Shown here: one piece after another, positions 1 to 9,960 of the stretch
Layout of the letters: the number at the start of each line of letters is the position of its first letter
Position numbering within the stretch: the stretch's first letter is position 1
Origin: Algibacter sp.
GTDB taxonomy: Bacteria > Bacteroidota > Bacteroidia > Flavobacteriales > Flavobacteriaceae
Assembly: GCF_029245835.1 (NCBI RefSeq)
Contig: NZ_JAQWOO010000001.1
Span: 1 to 64,000, forward strand
DNA length: 64,000 nt
Reading direction: 5' to 3'
Notes under the pieces: model-generated
The model's input: only the letters and a program-made list of their open reading frames with translations
Told to the model about the DNA's origin: nothing
Databases searched by the model: none
Translations under genes and position numbers: made by a program

Positions 1-224
1 TGCTGGTATTAAACAATGTGAGATGTAAAATTATAGGTCGAATCTTTGCTGTTATTAATAGAGATTCCCCTTTTGTAGATACTTATAAATTTGTAGCCTG
101 ATTTTTTATGGAAATTACTTGTTTTCTATCATAGAATACGCTTATCTGCTAATACCAGTTTTTTAAATCATCCTTATGTTGTTTGGTTTGATTATTGCTA
201 TATTTATTGAATCTTTATGTACCG

Positions 225-1709
225 ATGAAACTAAAAAAATTGTCCTTACGTACCCGTATATTTCTAGCGATGATATTGCTGGTGTTATTAGCATCCATGC
301 TTATTTCGGCAGTAGCCATAATTCAATATAAAGAACAAAGTGAAGATTATCACAAAGGGCGATTAGAGCGTAAGGAAGGTAGTATTCAAACACATCTTAA
401 ACGCGTTTTAAATGGCCGACAAAATACTTGGGAGGTTAAAACAGAAAACGTTCCGTTAATTTTCAAAGAAGAAATCTATAATATCGCCGATATTCATAAA
501 CTTCAAATAAATTTATACGATTTAGAGGGCGGACTTCTAATTTCTTCAAAAGCAGGTTTGCAAAATAATAATGCAGAAAAATGCCTCGATGCAGTCATTA
601 TGAATGCCATAAGCCATAATGTAGAATTTAATAATGACTCTGAGATTGCACAACATAGGTATGTAGATAAACATAAAGAAAACGGAGAAACCTTCCAATC
701 CTCATACACTTATATTACAGATAATAAGTCAAAAGCCATAGCCATATTAAACATTCCGTATTTAGAAAAAGACGACTTTTTAGCCAAAGAGCTTCTAGAA
801 TTTTTAAAACGGATAGGTTTCGCTTTTATATTAATATTGCTAACCGCAATCGGGATTGCTTTTTTACTCTCAAAATACATCACAAAATCGTTAAAAACCA
901 TTAGCGATAAAATAAATACCACTAGGCTTGAAAAACGTAATAAAAAAATTGATGTAGATGAAACGAGTGAGGAGATTTCAACTCTTGTAAACTCCTATAA
1001 TAGCATGATTGACGAGCTTGAGGAAAGTGCTGTTCAATTAGCAAAAAGTGAGCGCGAGCAAGCTTGGAGAGAAATGGCAAAACAAGTAGCTCACGAAATT
1101 AAAAACCCATTAACACCCATGCGTTTAACGGTCCAGAATTTCCAACGAAAGTTTAATCCAGAAGACGAAAAAATCCATGATAAAGTTGATGAATACAGTA
1201 AAACTTTAATTCAGCAAATAGATACGATGAGTTCTATAGCCTCTGCATTTTCAAACTTTGCGAAAATGCCAGCACAACAAAACGAAACGCTAAATGTGGT
1301 AAAAATTGTAAAATTAGCGCTGGATATTTTCAATGAAGATTATATATTTTTTACGGCTGAAAAAGAAGAAATTATAGCAAAGTTTGATAGAACACAGCTA
1401 ATTCGAGTGGTAACAAACTTAGTTAAAAATGCTATTCAAGCCATGCCAGAACACCAAACTCCAAAAATTGTAATTAATGTTGGCGACAACAATGGGAACG
1501 TGATTATAACAGTGTCAGACAATGGTTCAGGAGTTTCAGAAGCAAATAAAGATAAAGTGTTTGAGCCAAAATTTACCACAAAAACCAGTGGTATGGGGTT
1601 AGGTTTAGCCATGGTTAAAAACATAGTAGAAACCTACAAAGGCCATATTTCCTTTGTGTCAGAAAAGGATAAAGGCACTACATTTAAAGTTATATTTCCA
1701 AAAGAGTAA
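225..1709 (+). CDS. Membrane sensor histidine kinase (HAMP + HisKA + HATPase)
   Basis: ORF 195..1709, likely start at internal MKLKKLSLRTR (225). Two TM segments, H-box VAHEIKNPLTPMRL, N-box NLVKNAIQAM, G-boxes DNGSGV / GMGLGLAMVK. Confidence 0.93.
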   Translation: MKLKKLSLRTRIFLAMILLVLLASMLISAVAIIQYKEQSEDYHKGRLERKEGSIQTHLKRVLNGRQNTWEVKTENVPLIFKEEIYNIADIHKLQINLYDLEGGLLISSKAGLQNNNAEKCLDAVIMNAISHNVEFNNDSEIAQHRYVDKHKENGETFQSSYTYITDNKSKAIAILNIPYLEKDDFLAKELLEFLKRIGFAFILILLTAIGIAFLLSKYITKSLKTISDKINTTRLEKRNKKIDVDETSEEISTLVNSYNSMIDELEESAVQLAKSEREQAWREMAKQVAHEIKNPLTPMRLTVQNFQRKFNPEDEKIHDKVDEYSKTLIQQIDTMSSIASAFSNFAKMPAQQNETLNVVKIVKLALDIFNEDYIFFTAEKEEIIAKFDRTQLIRVVTNLVKNAIQAMPEHQTPKIVINVGDNNGNVIITVSDNGSGVSEANKDKVFEPKFTTKTSGMGLGLAMVKNIVETYKGHISFVSEKDKGTTFKVIFPKE

Positions 1710-1714
1710 ATGTC

Positions 1715-1734
1715 ATTCCTGCACAGGCAGGAAT
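1715..1734. repeat. Short palindrome attcctgc-acag-gcaggaat (dispersed 'TCATTCCTGC..GCAGGAATC' type)
   Basis: Perfect 8-bp arms read in sequence, between two CDS. Confidence 0.7.
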
Positions 1735-1756
1735 CTTATTAATTGAAACTAGAATT

Positions 1757-2539
1757 ATGAAATACAACAATATCATTTCCGAAAAAAACAAAGGGATTAC
1801 AATAATAACTATAAACCGTCCCAAAAAACTAAATGCGTTAAACAGAGAAACTATTGAAGAGTTACACCTAGCGTTTGATGCAGCTAATAAAGATAAAAAC
1901 ACCAAAGTTATTATAGTAACGGGTAGTGGAGAAAAAGCCTTTGTAGCTGGTGCAGATATTAGTGAATTTGCTGATTATGATGTTAGCGAGGGCACAAAAT
2001 TAGCCGCCAAAGGACAAGAACTATTATTCGATTTCATCGAAAACCTATCCACACCAGTTATTGCAGCAGTAAATGGTTTTGCACTTGGAGGCGGGTTAGA
2101 ATTAGCCATGGCAGCTCATTTTAGAGTGGCTAGCGATAACGCCAAATTAGGCTTGCCAGAGGTATCCTTAGGTGTTATTCCTGGTTATGGTGGCACGCAA
2201 CGTTTACCGCAATTGGTAGGTAAAGGACGTGCTATGGAAATGATTATGACGGCAGGAATGATTGACGCTAACCAAGCCTTAAATTACGGTTTAGTTAACC
2301 ATGTAATCATCCAAGACGAATTACTGCCACTTTGCGAAAAAATAGCAACTAAAATAGCTCGTAATTCTATAGTGGCTATAGGTGCTGCTATAAAAGCTAT
2401 AAATGCTAATTTTAAAGATGGTGTAAATGGTTTTAATGTGGAAGTTCAAGAATTTGGAAACTGTTTTGGAACTGAAGATTTTGAAGAAGGGACTACCGCT
2501 TTTTTAGAAAAGCGTAAGGCTGATTTTCCGGGGAGGTAG
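1757..2539 (+). CDS. Enoyl-CoA hydratase/isomerase family protein
   Basis: Crotonase signatures: AFVAGADISEF, NGFALGGGLELAMAAHFRVAS, LGVIPGYGGTQRL. Confidence 0.95.
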   Translation: MKYNNIISEKNKGITIITINRPKKLNALNRETIEELHLAFDAANKDKNTKVIIVTGSGEKAFVAGADISEFADYDVSEGTKLAAKGQELLFDFIENLSTPVIAAVNGFALGGGLELAMAAHFRVASDNAKLGLPEVSLGVIPGYGGTQRLPQLVGKGRAMEMIMTAGMIDANQALNYGLVNHVIIQDELLPLCEKIATKIARNSIVAIGAAIKAINANFKDGVNGFNVEVQEFGNCFGTEDFEEGTTAFLEKRKADFPGR

Positions 2540-2612
2540 AACAGTTGAATAAATAAATAATTTTCTAAAACTAGCTAGATAAAAGTATTTTGATACTATG
2601 CTGGTATATAAA

Positions 2613-2639
2613 AAAAGTGAGCTATTACAGCCCACTTTT
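2613..2639 (-). terminator. Rho-independent-type terminator hairpin
   Basis: aaaagtgagc-tattaca-gcccactttt inverted repeat with A/T flanks, just downstream of the 2668 gene (- strand). Confidence 0.6.
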
Positions 2640-2667
2640 AACAACTAAACTAAATAAGGTAAGATCA

Positions 2668-3279
2668 TTAGTTTTTAATTGATTTAACAAATTGTCTGCC
2701 TTCAGAATGAAATTCTATTTTATAAGAACCTAAATCTAGACCTTCTAGTTTATAGATTCTTCCAATAGACTTCGTGTTTTTAATGGTTTCAGATAACACA
2801 AGTTCAGAATAAGAAGAATCAAACCCTGAAAAATACACCTTAATTTTCAGAGGCTCTTTATTTAATGAAAGTTTGTTAACATAAACTAGATTACCTTTAG
2901 TTCTAACCAAAGGTTTGTAGATTGTTTTTTCGTTTTCCTTATCAAAAACAACAACGTTAGATATTACCTTAAAAGGTATTGTACTTATTTCTAAATCTTT
3001 GTCAAGTTCAAAAACATATCCACCATTTGGTAATGTAGTTAAGTCAAATCCTTTTGTGTATTTTCCTGTTTCTTGTATAAATTCTTTATATAAAATTACG
3101 CCGTTAATATCTTTTACAGATAATAGGTTTCCTTGCTTTACATTTTCTAAAGAAAGATAGGTTCTTTTCGCTTCATTTTTAATGTTAAATAATGAAGCAT
3201 CATTTGCGAAACTTAACAAGGTAAAAGACATAGTTACCATTAAGATTCCTTTTTTTGAGTTTTTAATTAAATTTTTCAT
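2668..3279 (-). CDS. Secreted hypothetical protein, paralog A of a tandem pair
   Basis: ORF 2668..3342, likely start MKNLIKNSKKG (3279). Signal peptide. Similar along its length to the 3573..4166 protein (VKQGNLLSVKDINGVILYKE vs VKEGNLLYIKDSYDLVLYKE). Confidence 0.8.
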   Translation of the reverse strand: MKNLIKNSKKGILMVTMSFTLLSFANDASLFNIKNEAKRTYLSLENVKQGNLLSVKDINGVILYKEFIQETGKYTKGFDLTTLPNGGYVFELDKDLEISTIPFKVISNVVVFDKENEKTIYKPLVRTKGNLVYVNKLSLNKEPLKIKVYFSGFDSSYSELVLSETIKNTKSIGRIYKLEGLDLGSYKIEFHSEGRQFVKSIKN

Positions 3280-3514
3280 AATCTGGGTTTTTATAACGTT
3301 CAACACTACAAATATATGGCAGATTATAATTGTGTAAAACATTGATATTGACTAATTTATGTGCTAAATTATCTGTTAATTTTACATCATTTTTAGGTAA
3401 AATAAATGTATTATTTAGTAGCTAAATAATAAGGAATAGTAGGAAACAAAAAAATGCTTTATATAAAAGCATTATAAGTTATACTAATTAAAAAATGTGG
3501 TAATTATAAAAAAT

Positions 3515-3541
3515 AAAAGTGGGCCACCACAGCCCACTTTT
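3515..3541 (-). terminator. Terminator hairpin aaaagtgggc-caccaca-gcccactttt
   Basis: Perfect 10-bp stem with A/T tracts, downstream of the 3573 gene. Confidence 0.7.
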
Positions 3542-3572
3542 CCAACTAAACTAAACTAAATAAGACATTAAA

Positions 3573-4166
3573 CTAATTATTAATGAATGTTGTATACTCC
3601 TTGTTATTAGAGTTTATTACTATTTTATAATTTCCTTTTTCTAATTTGAAAGCTTTTTCAATAACTTTTTCGTTTTCAATTTTTTCTGAATAACGAAGTT
3701 TAACTTCATTATCATAAATGGCGAATATTTCAATTAAAGTTTTATCCAACATAGGAGCAAGCTTAGTTACTAAAACTAAGTTTCCTTTTTGTTTTATGTA
3801 AGGCTTAAAATATGTGGCCTCATCTTCTTTTTTAAAAATAACGTTGTTTGATTCAACAGAAAAAGGGATTTTGTTAACCTCTAAATATTTTTCTAATTCA
3901 AAGAAATAATGACCATCTGGTAATTCAGTTAAATTAAATCCTTTTTTATAAAGCCCATTATCTTCAATGGTTTCTTTGTAAAGTACTAAATCGTAGCTGT
4001 CTTTAATATATAGTAAATTACCTTCCTTTACATGTTCTAATACTAATGCTACTTTTTTAGAGTCTCTTTTAGAAAGCATGTTACCATCATTAGCGAACCC
4101 TGAAACCGTAGCCAATAGCGCTAAGATTAAAATTCCTTTTTTTGTGTTTATAAATACGTTGTTCAT
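3573..4166 (-). CDS. Secreted hypothetical protein, paralog B of a tandem pair
   Basis: Signal peptide; paralogous to the preceding CDS. Confidence 0.8.
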   Translation of the reverse strand: MNNVFINTKKGILILALLATVSGFANDGNMLSKRDSKKVALVLEHVKEGNLLYIKDSYDLVLYKETIEDNGLYKKGFNLTELPDGHYFFELEKYLEVNKIPFSVESNNVIFKKEDEATYFKPYIKQKGNLVLVTKLAPMLDKTLIEIFAIYDNEVKLRYSEKIENEKVIEKAFKLEKGNYKIVINSNNKEYTTFINN

Positions 4167-4370
4167 AATCTGGGTTTTTCATAACGTTCAACGGTACAAA
4201 GGTATATAGGAAGAAGACCTCTAAAAACATCAATTTTGACTAATTTATATGCTAAATTATCTGTTAATGCAATGTTAAGTTAATGTTAAGGTAATTTAAC
4301 ATATATTTAGGGTAATAGTATATATAATGTGTGCACAATAAGTATTAAATTTGCAATTAAATCCGCTCTC

Positions 4371-5246
4371 ATGATTAATAAAAAACCTACTTTAGAGAAA
4401 CTTACCCCAAGTTTTGGAAGCTCTATACTAGTTAAACGGCATTCAGAAAAGGCAGATAGACTCAATGCCTACTGGCATTTCCATCCTGAGTTAGAACTTG
4501 TGTATGTAAATAAAGGACAGGGAAAAACACATATTGGTAATCACTTATCTTATTTTAACAATAGTCAACTTATCTTAATTGGATCCAACTTGCCTCATAA
4601 TGGTTTTGCAGATAGATTAACAGCTAATGGTTCTGAAACAACAATCCAGTTTAAATCTAACTTTTTAGGTAATGATTTTGTCAAGATTCCTGAAATGGCT
4701 GGTATTAATGCGTTATTTGAAAGAGCAAAAAAAGGGATTCGTTTTCAAGTTGAAACCAAAGCCTATATTGGTCCAAAGATTGATGAACTTTTAGAGAGTG
4801 AGGGTTTAGAGCGTATTTTAAAACTTTTAAATATTCTTGATTATCTGGCAAAAACGGAAGATTACGGACTCTTAAATGCTGATGGTTTTGCGTTTGAAGC
4901 CGAAGCGCAAGATAGTGCTAAGATTGGAGCCATATTTAAATATGTGAATAAAAATTTCCAACAACACATTGCATTAGATGAAATTGCAGATGTGGTAAGT
5001 ATGACGATACCTGCGTTTTGTAGATATTTTAAAAAAGCTACTGGAAAAACATTTACTCAAATAGTGAATGAATATCGTGTGGTTCATGCCACAAAATTAC
5101 TCTCCGAAGAAAGTAATATGAGTATTGCTGATGTATGTTTTGAGTGTGGATTTAATAATTTCTCGCATTTTAATAAAGTGTTTAACGATATTACTGGCAA
5201 GAGTGCATCAAGTTACAGGAAAGAAATTAAGTTAATTATTCAGTAA
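4371..5246 (+). CDS. AraC family transcriptional regulator with N-terminal cupin domain
   Basis: C-terminal HTH_18: IALDEIADVVSMTIPAFCRYFKKATGKTF...IADVCFECGFNNFSHFNKVFNDITGKS. Likely start MINKKPTLEKL at 4371. Confidence 0.93.
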   Translation: MINKKPTLEKLTPSFGSSILVKRHSEKADRLNAYWHFHPELELVYVNKGQGKTHIGNHLSYFNNSQLILIGSNLPHNGFADRLTANGSETTIQFKSNFLGNDFVKIPEMAGINALFERAKKGIRFQVETKAYIGPKIDELLESEGLERILKLLNILDYLAKTEDYGLLNADGFAFEAEAQDSAKIGAIFKYVNKNFQQHIALDEIADVVSMTIPAFCRYFKKATGKTFTQIVNEYRVVHATKLLSEESNMSIADVCFECGFNNFSHFNKVFNDITGKSASSYRKEIKLIIQ

Positions 5247-5258
5247 AAAAATAAGTTT

Positions 5259-5432
5259 ATGGTAGATAAAATCAATGAAGCTTTAAATTACTATTCTTAT
5301 AAGAAAAAAGGAATCATGAATTTTGTTAATGGTAAAGACGATTTAACTGTTGAAGAAATTATAGAAAACGCTGAGGAATTATCCATATTAGAATATAAAA
5401 TTACAGCTTTACAAGTCGCTCTAGAGAACTAA
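5259..5432 (+). CDS. Small hypothetical protein (57 aa)
   Basis: Not in the supplied track. ATG 5259, TAA 5430-5432: MVDKINEALNYYSYKKKGIMNFVNGKDDLTVEEIIENAEELSILEYKITALQVALEN. Confidence 0.55.
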   Translation: MVDKINEALNYYSYKKKGIMNFVNGKDDLTVEEIIENAEELSILEYKITALQVALEN

Positions 5433-5434
5433 TA

Positions 5435-6094
5435 TTACATCTCTCCTTGCCATTCAGCGTAAAACTGATTTAAAAATCCTAACATGTAGTTGTGACGTTT
5501 TAAAGCAAGTTCTTTACCTGTTTTAGTGTTCATTTTATCTTTTAACAGCAATAGCTTTTCATAAAAATGATTGATTGTTGGAGAAGTTGAAGCTTTGTAT
5601 TCGGCCTTAGACATATTAAGATTAGGTGTAACCTCAGGGTTATAAAGTGCCCTATTTTTAAACCCACCATAATTAAAACAACGTGCAATACCAATAGCAC
5701 CAATGGCATCAAGCCTATCTGCATCCTGAACGACATCTAACTCTGGTGATTTGAATTTTTGAGCCTCATTACCGCCTTTAAAAGATATATGCTCTATAAT
5801 ATTTATAACATGTTCTATTATTTTTGAATCTACATTCAATTTAAATAGAAATTCTCGTGCTATTTTAGGGCCTATAGTTTCATCACCATTATGAAATTTA
5901 CTATCTGCAATGTCGTGTAATAAAGCACCTAGCGAGACTATAAACTCATTAACAGGTTCTGATTTTGCAATTAAAAGGCTGTTTTTGTAAACACGTTCTA
6001 TATGAAACCAATCATGACCACCTTCAGCGTTAGCTAAAGTAACTTTAACAAATTCAATGGTTTTGTTAATGATGTTGTCTGTTGAGGTTTGCAT
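5435..6094 (-). CDS. HD domain phosphohydrolase
   Basis: H..HD motif: AEGGHDWFHIERV...LGALLHDIADSKF; QDADRLDAIGAIGIAR. Confidence 0.92.
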   Translation of the reverse strand: MQTSTDNIINKTIEFVKVTLANAEGGHDWFHIERVYKNSLLIAKSEPVNEFIVSLGALLHDIADSKFHNGDETIGPKIAREFLFKLNVDSKIIEHVINIIEHISFKGGNEAQKFKSPELDVVQDADRLDAIGAIGIARCFNYGGFKNRALYNPEVTPNLNMSKAEYKASTSPTINHFYEKLLLLKDKMNTKTGKELALKRHNYMLGFLNQFYAEWQGEM

Positions 6095-6142
6095 TGGATA
6101 AAAATAAAAATCCCTTTTATTAAGAAAGGAATTTTTTAAGTT

Positions 6143-7141
6143 TTATTTTATGATAGCAGGCTCTACCCATTTAAATTGAAACGAATTTTCTGGAACCTTC
6201 ATACGCTCAGACAGACGATACATTCTTGAAGGAAGTTTCATGAGATAGTCTCTAGCTTTTTCAGCTTCATCATTAAGTCCAGTAATTTTATCAATTTCCC
6301 AACGTTCAATCAGTTTTTGTAAAATATCAACATAATCTGTTGAGGTATAGACGCCAATACGCTGAGCTGTATTAGAGAATTCTTCAAAAGCACTACTAGC
6401 TTCACCTCCAGATTCTCTCAAAAAATGTGCTGGCATAGTAATTTTTTGTTTCATCATATAATGAAAAGCCATCATCATTTGGTTAGGGTCTACAGCAAAA
6501 ATACGCTCTACAAACTCGGAGTAAGCATGGTGGTGTCGCATTTCATCTCCAGCAATAATTTTACACATTTTAGAGAGACGTTTATTGCCTTTATCCTTAG
6601 CAATTTTTGCAACACGATTATGAGAAACATAAGTAGCTAACTCTTGAAAGCTAGTGTATACAAAGTTTTTATAAGGATCTCTATCTGTGCCAATATCAAA
6701 ACCATCCGTAATAAGGTGCTGTGTGGTTTTTTCAATTTCTTTCATGTTTACTCTTCCAGAAAGATATAAGTATTTATTTAGTACATCTCCATGTCTATTT
6801 TCTTCACCGGTCCATTGGCGCACCCATTTTCCCCAGCCATTTTCCCCATTTACTTGGTCTACACCTTCAACATCCATTAACCAAGATTCGTAAGTAGGTA
6901 AAGCCTCTTCAGTAATCATATCACCAACTAAAACAACCCAAAAATCATAAGGTAAATCTTTAGCAAGCTCTCTAATTTCTCTAACTTCTTCAAAAAAAGC
7001 ATCATCTGTAGTTTCAGAATTAGGCAAAAAATCGGTAGGCTGCCAGATGCTATCAATTGGAATTAAGTATTTTTTCATTAATGCATCAACATCTTTTTCC
7101 AAAAACTGCATCACTTCTAATCTCTTATTCTTTAAAGACAT
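6143..7141 (-). CDS. Acyl-ACP desaturase (ferritin-like di-iron)
   Basis: EENRHGD and DEMRHHHAY di-iron motifs; length and layout of plant-type acyl-ACP desaturases. Confidence 0.93.
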   Translation of the reverse strand: MSLKNKRLEVMQFLEKDVDALMKKYLIPIDSIWQPTDFLPNSETTDDAFFEEVREIRELAKDLPYDFWVVLVGDMITEEALPTYESWLMDVEGVDQVNGENGWGKWVRQWTGEENRHGDVLNKYLYLSGRVNMKEIEKTTQHLITDGFDIGTDRDPYKNFVYTSFQELATYVSHNRVAKIAKDKGNKRLSKMCKIIAGDEMRHHHAYSEFVERIFAVDPNQMMMAFHYMMKQKITMPAHFLRESGGEASSAFEEFSNTAQRIGVYTSTDYVDILQKLIERWEIDKITGLNDEAEKARDYLMKLPSRMYRLSERMKVPENSFQFKWVEPAIIK

Positions 7142-7153
7142 GTATTCACTTTT

Positions 7154-7891
7154 TTAGTGTTGTATATGGTTTTTAATAGTAGATTCAATACTATTTATAA
7201 GCTCCTGCTTATTAACAAAGGTAGCTAATTCTATGGGTTTATGTACAGTAAATTTTAGATGATTGCCTAATCCCATTGGGAATTTCCCGTAGCGTAAGAT
7301 TTTCCAAGAATTATTTATTGTAATAGGAACGACTAATGCAGAAGGCACTTTTTTAAACAAAATTTCTAAGCCTTTTGTTTGAAATGACTTAGGTGTTCCA
7401 TCTTTACTTCGTGTCCCTTCAGGAAAAATAACAGCAGCATATTTATTTTTTTCAATATACTCGCCAAATTTTATGAGTGCTGGTAAAGATTGCCGTGGGT
7501 TCTTCCGGTCAATTAAAGCGGCGCCTCCATGTCGTAAATTATAGGATACACTTGGAATACCTTTTCCTAATTCTATTTTACTAATAAATTTAGGACTATG
7601 CTTGCGCATATACCAGGTAATAGGATAAATATCATGTAAGCTTTGATGATTTGCAACAATGATTAAAGGACGATTTGTACTAATGTTATGCGGATTATTA
7701 AAAGTAAAACGCGTGCCTAAAATATTGGCACATCGCATTAAGCATAATTGTAAAGCGTATACACTTCTTTGATGAGCTTGGTACCCAAAAATATTAAAAC
7801 ATAACCATTGTATTGGATGAAATACAATTAATGTTAATCCAAAAAACAAATAATAAATAAACGATATTGGATAGGACAAGAGTTTTATCAT
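7154..7891 (-). CDS. 1-acyl-sn-glycerol-3-phosphate acyltransferase (PlsC family)
   Basis: NHQSLHDIYP (NHxxxxD) and FPEGTRSKDG motifs. Confidence 0.94.
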   Translation of the reverse strand: MIKLLSYPISFIYYLFFGLTLIVFHPIQWLCFNIFGYQAHQRSVYALQLCLMRCANILGTRFTFNNPHNISTNRPLIIVANHQSLHDIYPITWYMRKHSPKFISKIELGKGIPSVSYNLRHGGAALIDRKNPRQSLPALIKFGEYIEKNKYAAVIFPEGTRSKDGTPKSFQTKGLEILFKKVPSALVVPITINNSWKILRYGKFPMGLGNHLKFTVHKPIELATFVNKQELINSIESTIKNHIQH

Positions 7892-7915
7892 GCCCCAAAA
7901 ATAATAAACTATGTT

Positions 7916-8314
7916 TTAGTATACGGCAACGCAAGCGTTATTTTCGCAATTTACGCTAACGGGCGGGTTGGCAACGGCACAATCAGAAACAATATCCCAT
8001 CTAGTATTGAAACTAGCTTCTTTGCTATTATAAGTATCAACCTTTTTTTTAAGTGCTTCGGTATCAATAGAAGTTGAATAGACTAAATAACCCCATGGAC
8101 CACCACAAGGTTTACTGCCAAAGGCAATAAATTTACACTCAAAAGTATCTCCACAAATAGAAGCACGCGCTAAATTTTCAATTTCAGCCTTTAAAACAGA
8201 TAATTCCTGTTGTTCATTTTCTTGGGTAATTGGAGGTATATCCTCTTCACATTGTGTAGAAAACAATAATAAGCAAACAGGTATTAAAATAAATTTAGAC
8301 AATGATGATTTCAT
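7916..8314 (-). CDS. Hypothetical lipoprotein
   Basis: Lipobox-like LLLFSTQCEED; conserved cysteines. Confidence 0.6.
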   Translation of the reverse strand: MKSSLSKFILIPVCLLLFSTQCEEDIPPITQENEQQELSVLKAEIENLARASICGDTFECKFIAFGSKPCGGPWGYLVYSTSIDTEALKKKVDTYNSKEASFNTRWDIVSDCAVANPPVSVNCENNACVAVY

Positions 8315-8371
8315 CTTTTTACAGTTTTTTAATAAGATGTAATAGATTTAAAAAGGTTGCGTCAAAATAAA

Positions 8372-8395
8372 AAACCACGAATTAATTCGTGGTTT
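8372..8395 (-). terminator. Terminator hairpin aaaccacgaa-ttaa-ttcgtggttt
   Basis: Perfect 10-bp stem flanked by A/T tracts, downstream of the bacilliredoxin gene. Confidence 0.65.
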
Positions 8396-8405
8396 AAATT
8401 TCATA

Positions 8406-8494
8406 TGTCATTCCGAGCGAAGCGTGGGCATCTGTTTTTAAATTTGTTCTTTATTTAAAGAGATTGCCGCAGTTGTTCCTCCTTCGCAATAACA
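8406..8494. repeat. Imperfect palindromic repeat, family A (TGTCATTCCGAGCGAAGCG...GAGATTGCC...CGCAATAACA)
   Basis: Resembles 12155..12240 and the element inside metG (13806..13890). Confidence 0.8.
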
Positions 8495-8498
8495 AATA

Positions 8499-8909
8499 CT
8501 AACAATGGTCGTTGTAAGCATCAACAAGGTTTTCTGCAATTAATTCTGCAGGACGCCCTTCAATATGGTGACGCTCTAACATGTGAACCAATTCGCCATC
8601 TTTAAAAAGTGCCATACAAGGTGAGCTTGGAGGAAACGGAACCATGTGTCCGCGAGCAGCATCAACAGCTTCTCTGTCAACACCTGCAAAAACCGTCACA
8701 ATATGGTCTGGTTTTTTTACATTCTGTAAACTCATTCTCGCCCCTGGTCTTGCATTTGCTGCTGCACAACCACAAACTGAATTTACTACAACAAGCGTAG
8801 TCCCCTCTTTTGCTAAAGCCAAATCAACCGCCTCGGCAGTGTGTAATTCTTCAAAACCAACTTTCGTTAAATCTTCTCGCATTGGTTTTACTAATTCTGC
8901 TGGATACAT
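8499..8909 (-). CDS. BrxA/BrxB family bacilliredoxin
   Basis: CGC active site in VVNSVCGCAAANARPG; PPSSPCMALFKDGELVHMLERHHIEGR typical of YphP/YqiW family. Confidence 0.9.
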   Translation of the reverse strand: MYPAELVKPMREDLTKVGFEELHTAEAVDLALAKEGTTLVVVNSVCGCAAANARPGARMSLQNVKKPDHIVTVFAGVDREAVDAARGHMVPFPPSSPCMALFKDGELVHMLERHHIEGRPAELIAENLVDAYNDHC

Positions 8910-8980
8910 ATCTTTAAATTTTAATTTTTCATATTAATAATTATGCAAAGTTAATCAAAACCTTCGTAATAATTATTTTG

Positions 8981-9074
8981 GCGTTCCCTTAAAACGCTTA
9001 TGGCGTTATAAGGTCAGGCTATCCGTTATATCTTTTGCTAAAAAGCAAAAGGATGCCACTGCTATCCTTAACGC
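8981..9074. repeat. Intergenic palindromic repeat, family B (GGCTATCCGTTATATCTTTTGCT..AGCAAAAGGATGCC..CTATCCTTAACGC)
   Basis: ttttgct/agcaaaa stem and gcgtt...aacgc termini; core shared in opposite orientation with 31269..31405. Confidence 0.7.
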
Positions 9075-9150
9075 AGTACAATTGTAACAAAATCGTATAA
9101 AATTCAACTAACAATAGTATATTTGGGCGTATTAAAAACAAAAAAATTAC

Positions 9151-9927
9151 ATGAGTTTTTCAAAATGGATAGGTGGTGCTTTAGGTTGGTCGTTTGGTGG
9201 CCCTATAGGTGCAATAATTGGTTTAGCAATAGGTAGTGTTATAGACGCCATGGCAGATGGTAACAATAACCCGCTTTTAGGAGAAAGACAATCTACAGGT
9301 CAACGAAGAACAACCTATAGAACACAGCCCAGACAGAGACCACAAACCCAATCTGGAGATTTTGAATTAAGCTTGTTAATTTTAGCGTCTATAGTTATAA
9401 AAGCGGATGGCAAGCAAAACCAAAAAGAACTCGATTTTGTACGTCAGCAGTTTTTAAATATGTACGGCAAAGAACGTGCAAACCATGCTTTTAAATTATT
9501 TAAAAATATAAATAAACAAAATGTTTCGGTAAGACCAGTGTGTTTGCAAATACGTCAAATGATGGACCATCCATCGCGTTTGCAACTTATGCATTTTTTG
9601 TTTGGAATAGCTAAAGCAGATGGTACGGTAACTAACGATGAAGAACGCCAAATCTATACCATTTCAGGCTATTTAGGCATTAGCTCTAGAGATTACGAAA
9701 GTATTAAAGCGATGTTTTATAACAGTAGCGATAATGCTTATAAAGTTTTAGAAATAGATAAAAGTGCTACCGACGATGAGGTGAAAAAAGCATACCGAAA
9801 AATGGCTAAAAAATACCATCCAGATAAAGTAATTCATCTAGGAAAAGAGCATCAACAAGGCGCCGAAGAAAAGTTTAGACAAGTTCAAGCGGCTTATGAG
9901 CAGTTGCAGAAGGAGCGTGGATTTTAA
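9151..9927 (+). CDS. DjlA-like TerB + DnaJ domain protein
   Basis: C-terminal J domain [19 protein letters not shown] with HPD motif; central TerB-like segment; Gly-rich TM N-terminus. Confidence 0.9.
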   Translation: MSFSKWIGGALGWSFGGPIGAIIGLAIGSVIDAMADGNNNPLLGERQSTGQRRTTYRTQPRQRPQTQSGDFELSLLILASIVIKADGKQNQKELDFVRQQFLNMYGKERANHAFKLFKNINKQNVSVRPVCLQIRQMMDHPSRLQLMHFLFGIAKADGTVTNDEERQIYTISGYLGISSRDYESIKAMFYNSSDNAYKVLEIDKSATDDEVKKAYRKMAKKYHPDKVIHLGKEHQQGAEEKFRQVQAAYEQLQKERGF

Positions 9928-9960
9928 TACAAAAGGAGTTTAATTTGAAAAAGTTAGATA

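Noticed and set aside
503-922. Minus-strand ORFs inside the histidine kinase gene
   Set aside because: Antisense shadow ORFs of a clearly coding gene with no family signal
1690-1905. 71-aa minus-strand ORF ending INKIPACAGMT...
   Set aside because: The KIPACAGMT stretch is the translated intergenic palindrome; the rest is antisense to the enoyl-CoA hydratase gene
8609-8937. Plus-strand ORFs over the bacilliredoxin gene
   Set aside because: Antisense to a well-supported conserved gene
8981-9074. Integron attC site
   Set aside because: No integrase IntI nearby and core-site pairing not convincing; kept only as a dispersed repeat
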